64,000 nucleotides of DNA from Streptomyces cellulosae (GTDB lineage: Bacteria; Actinomycetota; Actinomycetes; Streptomycetales; Streptomycetaceae): contig NZ_JOEV01000001.1 of NCBI RefSeq assembly GCF_000721105.1, positions 310,001 through 374,000 on the forward strand, written 5' to 3'. The notes under the pieces are model-generated. The model did no database searches, was not told the origin of the DNA, and saw only the letters and a list, made by a program, of their open reading frames with translations. Shown in pieces: positions 33,682 to 42,861 of this stretch. The translations under genes and the position numbers were made by a program. Positions within the stretch are counted from its first letter, which is position 1; every line of letters begins with the position of its first letter.

Positions 33682-34221
33682 TTACGCGAGCTCCTTGACC
33701 AGCAGTTCGAACTGCAGGTCGTCACGCTGCGGGATGCCGAAGCGCTCGTCGCCGTACGGGAAGGGCGTCATCTTTCCCGTACGGCGGTAACCGCGGCGCT
33801 CGTACCAGGCGATGAGGTCCTCGCGTACGGAGATCACCGTCATGTGCATCTGCGTGGCGCCCCAGATCTCGCGGGCCTGCCGCTCCGCCTCCGCGATGAT
33901 CAGCTTGCCGAGCCCGCCGCCCTGCTGCGCGGGGCTGACCGCGAACATCCCGAAGTAGGCGTGGTCACCGCGGTGTTCGAGCTGGCAGCAGGCGATGACC
34001 TGCCCGTCGCGCTCGACCGTGAGCAGTCGGCTGTCGGGCGCCTCGATGACCTCCCGCACACCCTCCGGGTCGGTCCGCTGCCCTTCGAGAATGTCCGCCT
34101 CGGTGGTCCAGCCCCCGCGGCTGGCGTCCCCCCGGTACGCCGACTCGATCAGCGCGACCAGAGCGTCCACGTCGGCATGGGTGGCGTCACGGAAGGTCAG
34201 GGAGGTGGCGGTGGTTCCCAT
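33682..34221 (-). CDS. GNAT family N-acetyltransferase
   Basis: 179 residues. Acetyl-CoA motif A is seen in MFAVSPAQQGGGLGKLIIAEAERQA (Q/R-x-x-G-x-G/A variant QGGGLG), with WYERRGYRRTGK as motif B. The ATG at 34221 is preceded by CGGAG. Divergent from a VOC protein. The substrate is unknown. Confidence 0.9.
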   Translation of the reverse strand: MGTTATSLTFRDATHADVDALVALIESAYRGDASRGGWTTEADILEGQRTDPEGVREVIEAPDSRLLTVERDGQVIACCQLEHRGDHAYFGMFAVSPAQQGGGLGKLIIAEAERQAREIWGATQMHMTVISVREDLIAWYERRGYRRTGKMTPFPYGDERFGIPQRDDLQFELLVKELA

Positions 34222-34294
34222 GGCTCGATTTCTCCGGTTCTCGGGCGCGGCTCGGGCACCGATGAGAGTAGCGCTGCCACTAGGCTCCGGGTGC

Positions 34295-34687
34295 ATGGTG
34301 CACGTACTGAGTGGCCGGACCCTGTTGCGGCCCACTGATCCCGAACGGTCCCGTGTCTTCTACGGCGAACAGCTGGGGCTCGCCGTCTACCGCGAGTTCG
34401 GCGAGGGGCCGGAGCGCGGGACCGTGTACTTCCTCGGCGGCGGGTTCCTGGAGCTATCGGGGCGGTCGGAGGTCCCGCCGTCGTCGGCCGTGCGGCTGTG
34501 GCTCCAGGTGGCGGACGTGGCCGCTGCCCACGAGGAGCTGCGGGGCAAGGGCGTCGAGATCGTGCGGCCGCCGGTGAAGGAGCCGTGGGGGCTGATCGAG
34601 ATGTGGGTCGCGGATCCGGACGGGACGCGGATCGTGCTGGTGGAGGTGCCGGCCGACCATCCGATCCGGTATCGGCCGGGGATCTGA
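34295..34687 (+). CDS. VOC family protein (glyoxalase/bleomycin-resistance/dioxygenase fold)
   Basis: 130 residues, one VOC module: LSGRTLLRPTDPERSRVFYGEQLGLAVYREFGEGP for the first beta-alpha-beta-beta-beta unit and EPWGLIEMWVADPDGTRIVLVEVP for the second, with Glu in the GLIEMWV strand as a possible metal ligand. A TAGGCT hexamer lies 8 nt upstream of the ATG and no ribosome site is visible, suggesting a (near-)leaderless mRNA. It ends 2 bp from the convergent GNAT gene. Confidence 0.88.
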   Translation: MVHVLSGRTLLRPTDPERSRVFYGEQLGLAVYREFGEGPERGTVYFLGGGFLELSGRSEVPPSSAVRLWLQVADVAAAHEELRGKGVEIVRPPVKEPWGLIEMWVADPDGTRIVLVEVPADHPIRYRPGI

Positions 34688-34689
34688 GC

Positions 34690-35604
34690 TCAGCCCGGCC
34701 GGTGCTGCCGGCGGCGGTCGGTGCGGGTCAGTTCACGGAAGCCGGCCGAGGTCAGACGGTCGATCGCCGTCTGGTCGGTCGAGGATTCGCAGGCGAGGAG
34801 ACGGTCCACCCCGCACTGGTCCAGCCAGTCGGCGGCCTGGGCGAGGAGCCGGTGCTCCAGGCCGGTGCCGTACGCCGCCGGGTCGATGTGCAGGTTGCCG
34901 ATGTCGGCGAGGCCGGCGGAGCGGGCGTGCCGTTCCGGGCGGGCCAGGGAGGTGTCGACCTCGATGAAGCCGAGGGCGCGCCCGCCGGCATACGCCGTGA
35001 GACGGGCACCGCACTCCCCCAGCGTGCGCTGGACGGTGATGCCCGGGCGGGCCTCGGCGGGCGGCAGGTCGGCCACCCGCGCGATGAGGATCACCTCCGT
35101 GTCGCCGACGTGCCTGAAGCCCGCGCGTTCGAAGGCGGCACGGATGTGCGGCCAGTTACGGGGCAGGCCGTACACCACGGGGACGGGCACCTCTCCGCCG
35201 GCGTACCGGGCCCGTACGTTCCACCGGGCGAGCTGGGCCAGGCAGGCTCCCATCAGCAGGTCGGCGGCGTCGTCGGCGTCCGGCCTGCAGGAGGCCGGCG
35301 GATGGCAGAGAAACCAGTCGATCTCACCGATGTCCCGGTAGGACTCGCCGACCTCCGGGTCGGCCCGGTAACGCAGCAGATGCGCGGCGGCGACCGCGTG
35401 GTCGCGCTGCTCGGCGACCAGGGTGAGGCGTTCGCTCACCCACGGGTCGGTGATGAACTCGTCGGGCTGCCGCTCCAGGGCACTGAGCACCGTGTTCGTC
35501 GAGACGGAGACGCCGGGGACGACGGCGGCGGCATGCGCGTTGACCAGGGCGGTGAGCTGGTCACGGTCGTCGCGGCGGAAGGGGCGCACCGTGAGCGCGG
35601 ACAT
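34690..35604 (-). CDS. GNAT family N-acetyltransferase (two-domain)
   Basis: 304 residues, about twice the size of a single GNAT domain, suggesting an N-terminal GNAT-like half (MSALTVRPFRRDDRDQLTALVNAHAA...) and a C-terminal catalytic half with IGNLHIDPAAYGTGLEHRLLAQAADWL and RLTSAGFRELTRT. The acetyl-CoA loop AYGTGLEHRL resembles R/Q-x-x-G-x-G/A. The ATG at 35604 follows CGGAGG. The function is unknown. Confidence 0.85.
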   Translation of the reverse strand: MSALTVRPFRRDDRDQLTALVNAHAAAVVPGVSVSTNTVLSALERQPDEFITDPWVSERLTLVAEQRDHAVAAAHLLRYRADPEVGESYRDIGEIDWFLCHPPASCRPDADDAADLLMGACLAQLARWNVRARYAGGEVPVPVVYGLPRNWPHIRAAFERAGFRHVGDTEVILIARVADLPPAEARPGITVQRTLGECGARLTAYAGGRALGFIEVDTSLARPERHARSAGLADIGNLHIDPAAYGTGLEHRLLAQAADWLDQCGVDRLLACESSTDQTAIDRLTSAGFRELTRTDRRRQHRPG

Positions 35605-35785
35605 GCGGGGACCTCCGGGTGGTGAGTGGTGTGCGCTGGAGGCCGCCATGCGGTGCGGTACGGGGGCGAGGTTACGGCGGTCCGGGCGCCGCGTGCCACC
35701 TTGTTTTCCGTCGGATGGCCGAGAGCGTGGCCCGGGCTTAGCGTGCTGGAGGGGACCGCAGAGGACTCGCTCCGGGAGGAACACC

Positions 35786-36550
35786 ATGAAGCTCGACAAG
35801 CCGGTGACCGGTGGCCCGTGCTGGACCGAGCTGGGGACCGACGACATGGAGGCGGCCGAGCGGTTCTACACGACGCTGTTCGGCTGGCGCCCCGAGACGG
35901 ATCGGCGCGCGGAGGCCGGGGGCTACACGGTCGCGCACCTCGGCGACGCGGCGGTGGCGGCACTGACCCCGCTGTACCAGGAGTCGCAGCCGGTCGCGTG
36001 GAACGTGTCGTTCGCGGTGACGGACGCCGACGCCGCCGCGCGGAAGGTGACCGAGGCCGGCGGCACGGTCCTGGTCGGCCCGATGGACGTGCTCGACGTG
36101 GGCCGTTTCACCGTGGCCCTCGACCCGGCCGGCGCGGCCTTCCAGCTCTGGCAGCCACGGTCCTTCCCGGGCGCGGGGCTGTTCAACGCGCCCGGATCCC
36201 TCGGCTGGGTGGAGCTGATGACCCGGGCACCCGAGCGGGCCGAGGCCTTCTACACGACGGTGTTCGGCTGGAGCGTCAACGCCTCGGAGCACTACACGCA
36301 GTGGGGGCTCGACGGCGCCGACTTCGGCGGCATGGTGACCATGGACGAGAAGTTCCCGCCCGAGGTGCCGCCGCACTGGCTGCCGTACTTCGCCGTCGAG
36401 GACGTGGACGCCACCACGGCCACCGCGACCTCGGCGGGCGGCACCGTCCTCATGGAACCCACCTCGGTCCCCGACGGCCCCCGGATCGCTGTGCTGCGGG
36501 ACCCGCGGGGAGCGGTGTTCGGCGTGTACCTCGCGGGGGACGAGGGCTGA
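35786..36550 (+). CDS. VOC family protein with two glyoxalase-like domains
   Basis: 254 residues with tandem VOC halves, about 1-125 and 130-254. Each starts with a similar signature: CWTELGTDDMEAAERFYTTLFGW and GWVELMTRAPERAEAFYTTVFGW, and each ends with a DPxGAxF strand (DPAGAAFQLWQP and DPRGAVFGVYLAG). This is the CFP-30B-like Streptomyces type often located in secondary-metabolite or resistance contexts; no antibiotic genes are near. The ATG at 35786 follows GGGAGGA. Confidence 0.9.
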   Translation: MKLDKPVTGGPCWTELGTDDMEAAERFYTTLFGWRPETDRRAEAGGYTVAHLGDAAVAALTPLYQESQPVAWNVSFAVTDADAAARKVTEAGGTVLVGPMDVLDVGRFTVALDPAGAAFQLWQPRSFPGAGLFNAPGSLGWVELMTRAPERAEAFYTTVFGWSVNASEHYTQWGLDGADFGGMVTMDEKFPPEVPPHWLPYFAVEDVDATTATATSAGGTVLMEPTSVPDGPRIAVLRDPRGAVFGVYLAGDEG

Positions 36551-36753
36551 GAAGCGGGCACACGCGGGAAGGGGGCGACCGGGCGACGGGATAACGGGAT
36601 GCGACCGGTCACCGAGGCCGTATAGCGTCCCGGGCGTGCGTTGATCCTCGGTGCGGCGGCTCACGGCCGCCGCGGACGGAGCGGCCACCCTCCCGTCGGC
36701 ACGACGGCGAGGGCGGTCCGCGTTTCCCACCCCGTCGCACCCGGGAGATCCCC

Positions 36754-37536
36754 ATGACGCACGTGACTCACGAACCCCCGCTGTCCTACGACGAGTTCCT
36801 CGCCCGCGCCACCGCCGACCCGGCCGTCGCCGGCCTCCTGCTGAAGGGCTCGCGCGCCCACGCCGGCATGACCACCGAGCACTCCGACCACGACGTGTAC
36901 GTGATTCTCGCCGACGGGTCCCCGAGCGAACTCGCGGCACTCGACGGCCATCGCTCCGCGGACCTCGATCTCATCGTCACCACGGTCGACGGTCTGCGCC
37001 GGCTGGGCGGCTGGGAGCGGTACGCCCTCGCCCGTGCCCGGGTCCTGCTCGACCGGCTCGACGGGGAGATCGCGGACATCGTCGCCGCCAAGGCGCTCCT
37101 GGGCGAGGACGAGGCGTTCCACGCGGCGGCCGGCCCGCTGGACGCCTACGCCAACTCGCTCTACCGGTCGGTGAAGAACACCCGCGACGGCCATCCGCTC
37201 GCCGCCAGGCTGGACGCCGCCGACAGCATGGGACAGCTGCTGGAGCTGCTGTTCGCACTCGACCGGCGTCCACGGCCCTACAACAAGTACCTGGTGTGGG
37301 AGCTGGAGCGGTTCCCCCTGCCCGGGTGGGAGACGGACGCCCTGCTGGATGCCGTCGGACGCATCGCGGCCACCGGTGAGGCGGGGCCGCAGCAACGGCT
37401 GTTCGCCCGGGTCGAGGAGGTGGCACGGCGGGCCGGTCACGGCCCCACGCTCGACGCGTGGGGCGAGGACCTACGGCTCATGCGGCCCCAGGAGCCCGGG
37501 TCAGGAACAGCCGCGTCACCGTCACCCGGTCGATGA
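36754..37536 (+). CDS. Nucleotidyltransferase-like protein
   Basis: 260 residues. LLLKGSRAHAGMTTEHSDHDVYVIL (about residues 29-53) matches the GS-x-A-x(n)-SDxD motif of polymerase-beta-type (minimal) nucleotidyltransferases, and DLDLIVT supplies a possible third acidic residue. The C-terminal helical half resembles proteins that handle small substrates, such as aminoglycoside or kanamycin nucleotidyltransferase-like enzymes; the exact role is unknown. Its 3' end overlaps the convergent glycosidase gene by 59 bp. Confidence 0.75.
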   Translation: MTHVTHEPPLSYDEFLARATADPAVAGLLLKGSRAHAGMTTEHSDHDVYVILADGSPSELAALDGHRSADLDLIVTTVDGLRRLGGWERYALARARVLLDRLDGEIADIVAAKALLGEDEAFHAAAGPLDAYANSLYRSVKNTRDGHPLAARLDAADSMGQLLELLFALDRRPRPYNKYLVWELERFPLPGWETDALLDAVGRIAATGEAGPQQRLFARVEEVARRAGHGPTLDAWGEDLRLMRPQEPGSGTAASPSPGR

Positions 37537-40075
37537 CGGGGGCGTACGCGGAGCGCTGACCGTGCGGATTGCGGGTGACGCCGTCGAAGTCGGGGAGTTC
37601 GTCGGCGGTGAAGGTGACCGTGTTGGCGCCCTCGTCGAGGGTGACCGGGAGCGCGAGCTGCCGGAAGTTGCCGAAGTGGAAGGTGGTGGGGAACAGGACC
37701 CGCCGCGGGGCGGCCCCGTTGACGCGGACGTCCGCGTGCCGGCAGACCGGGTCGGGGTTGTAGTGGGTGGCGGGCGCCTGCTCGCCGTTGGCGTAGCGGA
37801 CGGTCAGCGCGTGACGGCCGGCATGCTCGGCCGTCACCGTCAGCGTGAGGGCGTTGCCGGGGCCCGCGCCGATCCCGTCGACCGCCTTGCCGCCGGTGGC
37901 GTACGCGAATCCGGTCACCTTGGCGGTGCCGGTGAGGGCTCCCTCCTCGGCCGGGTAGGCGGTGGTGGTCAGCAGGCCGCGCGAGGGGCCGACGCGCAGC
38001 CGGTCCAGGACCAGGAGTTCCGACGTGCCGGTGACTGTGAGCCTGTTGACGCCGCCGGTCAGGAAGAGCGGGACGGCACCCCGCTCGACGCGGCCGGTGT
38101 CCTCGCCGTTCACGGTCAGCCGACCTTCACCGGGCCCCAGTACGTCGACGGTCACGCTCGCTTCGCCGTCGTCGTCGGCGTGCACCCAGAAGGTGACGGT
38201 GCCGCCTCTCGGGAGCACGGCGGCACCGGGGCCCGAGGCGCCGCGATGCGCGTGGCTGACGGCTGCCCCGCCGGCGAGGGCGGCGTACTCGGCCTCGTAC
38301 ACCGCTGTGTCGTCGTCGGCGCGCAGTACGAGGTCGAGCTTGTCGATGACGGCGTCCCCCTTCGTGACGCCGAGGTCGGGGTCGTGCGCGGCGAGGGTGA
38401 TGCGGTGGGCGCCCGCGGTCAGCGCGACCCGGGTGTCGGTGTGGCCCCACACCGCCCACTTGTACCCGAGCGGCAGCAGCAGTTCGCGCGGATCCCGTCC
38501 GTCGACGCGCAGGAAGACGTTGGTGGGCCCCTGTTCGCGTACGAGTTCGGCCTCGTTGTGGGAGTTGGCGAAGACCTGGATGTCGTACGTCCCGTCCCGC
38601 GGGACCTCGACGTCGAAGGCGAGCACGCCGTCGGAGCCGGTGCGCAGACCGCCCACGTGATAGCCGCCCGAGGTGGCGAACCGGTCGACGTCGGCCGGGG
38701 ATCCCTCGGGCCCGTTCTTCGTGTAGCCGCCGCCCGTGTACGTGGCGTCCTCGGCCTCGTACGTCCACCGTCCACCCACCGAGGGCGGGAGACAGACGGC
38801 TCCCCTTCCGCCGGGCGAAAGGATCACCTGGTAGGCGGACATCGCGTCCAGGCCGGTCAGCGACAGGGTCACCCGGCCGTCGGTGACCGGGAGTTCTTCG
38901 TCCCGCAGCCGCAACGGCCCGGCGCAGACGCCTACTTGACCCGTCCAGGGGATCTCCTGCAGCCGTATGTGCGCGGTGGTACCGAACACGTCCGGGTCGA
39001 CGCCCTCGATGACGATGTCGGCCGCGCCGCCCGCGCCCCCGAACAGCATTCTGGCCTGCCGCTTGTCCCGGTCCAGGGCGGCCAGGCCCTGCAGGGTGTA
39101 CTGCACGTTGGGGTGCGGGGCGGTGACCCGGACCGTGTTCCCGGTCAGCTGCCCGTAGGCGTTGAACAGCCACCACTGGCCGTTGCCCTTGCCCGCCTCG
39201 ACGGCCGAGTCGTTCAGGTTGCCCGCGATGTTCCAGTACGCCAGGTCCGCGTCGACCTTCGACTCCTCGATCGCGGAGATCCACTGCACCATCTGGCCGG
39301 GGACGGAGAGATGGTAGTTGTGCGCGTACTCATTGAGGTTGACGGGCAGCGGTCCGATGCCCAACTCCGTCTCCAGCGACCGGTACCGGGCCACGTTCGT
39401 GCGCACCTCGGCCGGTGAGGACAGCTCGTGCCAGGTGACCACGTCGGGCAGGACGTCGTGCTCCATGGCGAACTCCAGGAAGCCCCTGACCTCGGGGTAG
39501 AGAATGCTGGTGTTGGGTCCGGCGACGCGTGCGTCGGGATCGAGGCCCTTGATGAGGCGGTACGCCCGCCTCCAGGCCTCGAAGTAGGGGCGCGGGTCGG
39601 TGCGCCAGGACGTGCCGTCGTAGCTCCACTCCCCCTCGCCGAACATGTTGCCCTCGGGCTCGTTGAACGGCACGTACACGACATGGGAGCGGTACGCGCC
39701 GAGTGTCAGGACGTGTTCGACCTGCCGGCGGACGACCTCCAGGAACCCGGCCAGCCGCTCCTCGCCGGTGGCGCCGGGCCACTCGTAGGGGAAGCCCCGG
39801 TGGAAGTCGGGCAGATAGACGTACACGTCCTGGCCGCCGGCCGCGACGAAGGACGGCAGGATCTCCAGCGCGTCGGCGCCCGGGTGCTGGGTGCCGTCCT
39901 GGGCCTTGGTGGTGACGGTGCGGACGTACATGCCCTCGACGACCGCACGGCTGGGCACGCCCTCGCCGTACAGGCCGTAGAGCGTTCCGCTCGCGCCGCC
40001 GTGGAAGGGGCCCGTCCCGGTGGCGAGGTCGACGGTGAGCCGCTCGGGAACGGCGGCGCTTTCTTCGGCTGTCAC
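37478..40075 (-). CDS. Large carbohydrate-active protein: GH-A-like glycosidase with CBM6/35-type modules
   Basis: 865 residues. Residues about 20-440 look like a clan GH-A TIM barrel: YVPFNEPEGNMFG has the NEP acid/base Glu, and PVNLNEYAHNYH supplies the probable nucleophile Glu, resembling GH39/GH5-type enzymes. Downstream lie jelly-roll modules starting WTYEAEDATYTGGGY (about 500) and VYEAEYAALAGGAAVSHAH (about 635), typical CBM35/CBM6 openings. No signal peptide is seen at any start, unusual for such an architecture. The GTG at 40075 has AAGGA 8 nt upstream; an ATG at 40084 is closer to that site and less likely. Exact activity unknown. Confidence 0.8.
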   Translation of the reverse strand: MTAEESAAVPERLTVDLATGTGPFHGGASGTLYGLYGEGVPSRAVVEGMYVRTVTTKAQDGTQHPGADALEILPSFVAAGGQDVYVYLPDFHRGFPYEWPGATGEERLAGFLEVVRRQVEHVLTLGAYRSHVVYVPFNEPEGNMFGEGEWSYDGTSWRTDPRPYFEAWRRAYRLIKGLDPDARVAGPNTSILYPEVRGFLEFAMEHDVLPDVVTWHELSSPAEVRTNVARYRSLETELGIGPLPVNLNEYAHNYHLSVPGQMVQWISAIEESKVDADLAYWNIAGNLNDSAVEAGKGNGQWWLFNAYGQLTGNTVRVTAPHPNVQYTLQGLAALDRDKRQARMLFGGAGGAADIVIEGVDPDVFGTTAHIRLQEIPWTGQVGVCAGPLRLRDEELPVTDGRVTLSLTGLDAMSAYQVILSPGGRGAVCLPPSVGGRWTYEAEDATYTGGGYTKNGPEGSPADVDRFATSGGYHVGGLRTGSDGVLAFDVEVPRDGTYDIQVFANSHNEAELVREQGPTNVFLRVDGRDPRELLLPLGYKWAVWGHTDTRVALTAGAHRITLAAHDPDLGVTKGDAVIDKLDLVLRADDDTAVYEAEYAALAGGAAVSHAHRGASGPGAAVLPRGGTVTFWVHADDDGEASVTVDVLGPGEGRLTVNGEDTGRVERGAVPLFLTGGVNRLTVTGTSELLVLDRLRVGPSRGLLTTTAYPAEEGALTGTAKVTGFAYATGGKAVDGIGAGPGNALTLTVTAEHAGRHALTVRYANGEQAPATHYNPDPVCRHADVRVNGAAPRRVLFPTTFHFGNFRQLALPVTLDEGANTVTFTADELPDFDGVTRNPHGQRSAYAPVIDRVTVTRLFLTRAPGAA

Positions 40076-40214
40076 GGCGTCCATCCTTCGTCCGGTATGT
40101 CGTACACCGCTCGATGATCCGAACCGGCCCGGTCGAACGTAGGAAGGGGGTGTCGGCCGCGTCAATGGCACGTCGCCTGGGAATCGTGCGGAACCTGCGG
40201 GGCGCCACAGGCGC

Positions 40215-40763
40215 TCAGGGCCGCAGAACTCCCGCCAGGCCCTCCAGCCGGCCCAGCAACCCGGCGAGCAGCGAGGCCAGTTCGTCCCGCTGGGTGGGGT
40301 CGATCCCGGACAGCACCGAGGTCTCGTAGGCGAGTTGCTCGGGCAGGATGCCGTCGACCAGGTCACGGCCGGTGTCCGTGAGGCGGACGTGGGCGACGCG
40401 GCGGTCACGGGCGTCACCCCTTCGCTCGACCAGTCCCCGCTCGGTCAGGGCCTTGAGCCGCTTGGTGACGGCGGCGCCCGAGGAGAAGGTCTCGCGAGCC
40501 AGTTCACCGGGGGTCAGTTCGTGTCCGGTGCGGCGCAGCGCGCCGAGCAGGTCGAACTCGGGGCGGCTGAGGCCGGCCCGGCGCAGTGGGGCGTCCTCGG
40601 CCTGCTGGAGGAGGGCCGCGCAGCGGTTGACGCGGCCGATGATCTCCATGGGGCCGGTGTCGAGGTCGGGGTGGACGGTCTGCCACTGCCGGACGACCGC
40701 GGCGACCGTGTCGTTCCTTCTCGCGTCCTGTGTCGTGGTCGGCCGTCCGTCGGTCCCCGTCAT
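40215..40763 (-). CDS. MarR family transcriptional regulator
   Basis: 182 residues. The winged helix is visible in LSRPEFDLLGALRRTGHELTPGELARETFSSGAAVTKRLKALTERGLVERRGDARDRRVAHVRLTDTG, flanked by N- and C-terminal dimerisation helices. Its ATG overlaps the FUSC gene stop (ATGA), so translation is coupled. A TTTACTTGTAAA palindrome upstream of the FUSC gene is the likely operator, giving feedback control of exporter and regulator by an unknown toxic ligand. Confidence 0.93.
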   Translation of the reverse strand: MTGTDGRPTTTQDARRNDTVAAVVRQWQTVHPDLDTGPMEIIGRVNRCAALLQQAEDAPLRRAGLSRPEFDLLGALRRTGHELTPGELARETFSSGAAVTKRLKALTERGLVERRGDARDRRVAHVRLTDTGRDLVDGILPEQLAYETSVLSGIDPTQRDELASLLAGLLGRLEGLAGVLRP

Positions 40764-42679
40764 GGCCGTACGCCCTCCGTCGTCTCCGTGTGCCGGTCCA
40801 GGTGCAGTCCCTGGCGCCGAACCGTCGCCGCGAGCGTACGGTGTCCCAACTGTTCGGCGCGCACGACCCTCTCGTGCGGCAGGGCACGCTGCCACCACTC
40901 GCCGGACGCGGCCTCGACCGTGCCGCGCAGTTCGACCAGGGCGGCGGCCAGGCTCCGGCGGGCCCCCTCCAGTGCGGCGGGGACGGCGTGCGGCTCCGCC
41001 AGAAGCCGCGCCGCACGTTCGCGGGCCCGCTCGACGTCGGTCAGGGCGTGGCCGACACGGTCGCCCGCGCGCCGGTTGGTGACGGCGACAGCCGCGACCA
41101 GACCCACCACGGCGCCTACGACGGTGTCCGCGGCCCGCTCGACGATCAGCCGGCCGGGCTGCTGGTAGCCGGCGAACTCGGTGATGAGCAGCGCCATCGG
41201 GGTCACGCAGACACTGCCGAGCCAGTAGTTGCGGCTGATCAGCGCCTCCGCGCCGAAGTTGAAGGCGAGACAGCACAGGACCAGCGCCGCCGGGCCGAGA
41301 TGGGCCAGCGGGGCGACGGCGGCGAAGAGGAGGACACCGACCAGGTTGCCGACGACGCGCTGGACGCCCCGGCTCCAGGTGAGGGTGAGGTTCGCCTGAT
41401 AGAGCGAGGCGGCGGTGACCACGGCCCAGTACGGGCGGCCGACACCGAGAGCGAGGGAGACGTATCCGGCCAGGGCACAGCCGAGCGCGGTACGCAGGGC
41501 CAGCGGGGTCAGGGGGCCGAGGCGGGTCCACCACGGGCGGGCGGGGGCGGCGAGTTCGGCGTCCAGCCCGAGGAGTTCGTCGGCCTCGTCGGACGCCAGC
41601 CGAGCCCCGGGAAGAGACACCCCGGGCTGCTCGCCGGTCCGGCTGCTCGTCGACCGGGCTCCGGCAGGAGTCGTCTCCCGCCGCCCGTCGGACGCCAGCC
41701 GAGCCCCGGGAAGAGACACCCCGGGCTGCTCGCCGGTCCGGCCGGACGTCGACCGGGCTCCGGCAGGGGTCTCCCCCGGCTGCTCGTCGGCCGTGGCCGG
41801 TGTTCCGGCGGCCGGCTCGTCAAGCGCCTCGTCCCGGCGGGCGTCCGCCCGCGGTACCGGTCCGGCGCCGCGCAGGGCGCGGGCCCAGGCACGCAGCCGC
41901 TCCGGGTCCATGTCGGCGGGGGCGGCGAGGGCCACCTCGGCGCGGACGAGGAGCCGTTCGAGGGCGCGACGGGGCGCGGTGCGGCCGCCGGCGGACAGCA
42001 GGGACTGCCAGGCGGCCTGAACGGCGGCGGCCGCGGCGGCCCGGGTCCTGGCGTGGCCGTCGCCGGTGCCCCCCGTGGCGGCGTAGGCGGCGGCCGCGTT
42101 CAGGGCCTGCGCGGTGGCGCGGCGCTCCGGGCCGTGCGGGCGCCGCAGCCCGGGCGCCATACCGACGCCCCAGGCCCACAGGCCGGTCACGGCGGCCAGC
42201 CCCAGATGCCCCGGCACCTGCCCGAGGGTCTGCGGTGCGAACAGCGCGGCGGAGCTGATGAAGGTGAGGACCACGTTTCCGGGCGGCCCGACGCGGGTGG
42301 CGTCGCACAGCGTCTTCTGTACGGCGGCCAGGACGGCACCGACGGTCACCAGGACGACGGCACTGCCGGTGAGCGAGGCCGTGACCAGGGCGGTGCCGAG
42401 ACCGCCGAGCATGCCGAGGACGACCCAGGCCAGAGCGCGGGCCCGGGCGGCGTAGGGGCGGTTGTGGGCGTACAGGGCACACAGGGACCCGGCCATCGTG
42501 TACATCGCCAGGTCGAGCCGGCCGAGCGCCAGGAGGATCAGGTTGGGCGGGGCGACCGCGACGACCACGCTCAGGGCCGACTTGAACCAGATGTCGGAGG
42601 GCCGGCCGAGCCGCAGTACTCCGGCCAGCGGAAGTCGATGGGCGGGCGGGGCGTCGGGGGTGGGGGTGGCACGGCTCAT
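40760..42679 (-). CDS. FUSC family membrane protein (aromatic acid exporter-like)
   Basis: 639 residues in two homologous membrane halves: about six helices from residue 30 to 175 and again from about 400 to 530 (RTALGCALAGYVSLALGVGRPYWAVVTAA is the FUSC signature), separated by a hydrophilic linker of about 200 residues. FUSC proteins export aromatic or fusaric-acid-like compounds. The linker contains a 33-residue duplicated unit. The ATG at 42679 has no ribosome site, and a TAAACT -10 hexamer ends 7 nt upstream, so it is probably leaderless. It is the first gene of an operon with MarR. Confidence 0.9.
   Translation of the reverse strand: MSRATPTPDAPPAHRLPLAGVLRLGRPSDIWFKSALSVVVAVAPPNLILLALGRLDLAMYTMAGSLCALYAHNRPYAARARALAWVVLGMLGGLGTALVTASLTGSAVVLVTVGAVLAAVQKTLCDATRVGPPGNVVLTFISSAALFAPQTLGQVPGHLGLAAVTGLWAWGVGMAPGLRRPHGPERRATAQALNAAAAYAATGGTGDGHARTRAAAAAAVQAAWQSLLSAGGRTAPRRALERLLVRAEVALAAPADMDPERLRAWARALRGAGPVPRADARRDEALDEPAAGTPATADEQPGETPAGARSTSGRTGEQPGVSLPGARLASDGRRETTPAGARSTSSRTGEQPGVSLPGARLASDEADELLGLDAELAAPARPWWTRLGPLTPLALRTALGCALAGYVSLALGVGRPYWAVVTAASLYQANLTLTWSRGVQRVVGNLVGVLLFAAVAPLAHLGPAALVLCCLAFNFGAEALISRNYWLGSVCVTPMALLITEFAGYQQPGRLIVERAADTVVGAVVGLVAAVAVTNRRAGDRVGHALTDVERARERAARLLAEPHAVPAALEGARRSLAAALVELRGTVEAASGEWWQRALPHERVVRAEQLGHRTLAATVRRQGLHLDRHTETTEGVRP
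41588..41785 (-). repeat. 99-bp imperfect tandem duplication inside the FUSC gene
   Basis: Copy 1 is 41588-41686 and copy 2 41687-41785. Each encodes a 33-residue Pro/Ala/Gly/Ser-rich unit (with EQPGVSLPGARLASD) in the cytoplasmic linker. The frame is preserved, so the duplication only lengthens the linker. Confidence 0.85.
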
Positions 42680-42700
42680 ACGAGAGAGTTTAGCATGTGT

Positions 42701-42712
42701 TTTACTTGTAAA
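42701..42712. promoter_or_regulatory. MarR-type operator upstream of FUSC-MarR operon
   Basis: TTTACTTGTAAA is a perfect 12-bp palindrome, extended as TGTTTTACTTGTAAACA with one unpaired base. It lies 22 bp upstream of the FUSC start and overlaps the expected -35 region, the right place for repression by the MarR protein of the operon. Confidence 0.75.
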
Positions 42713-42861
42713 CATTTTTGTCCGGATCCCTTCCCATTTCCCGCCGCCTTGCCGCGCTCCGTCGAGTGCTCCCCAAGTACCCCCTTGCGCTCGCTTGCGC
42801 GCGGCACGGCCCGGGCATCCCTTGACCGACCGTCGAGCGACCGTCGAGGGGGGAGGTGGGC

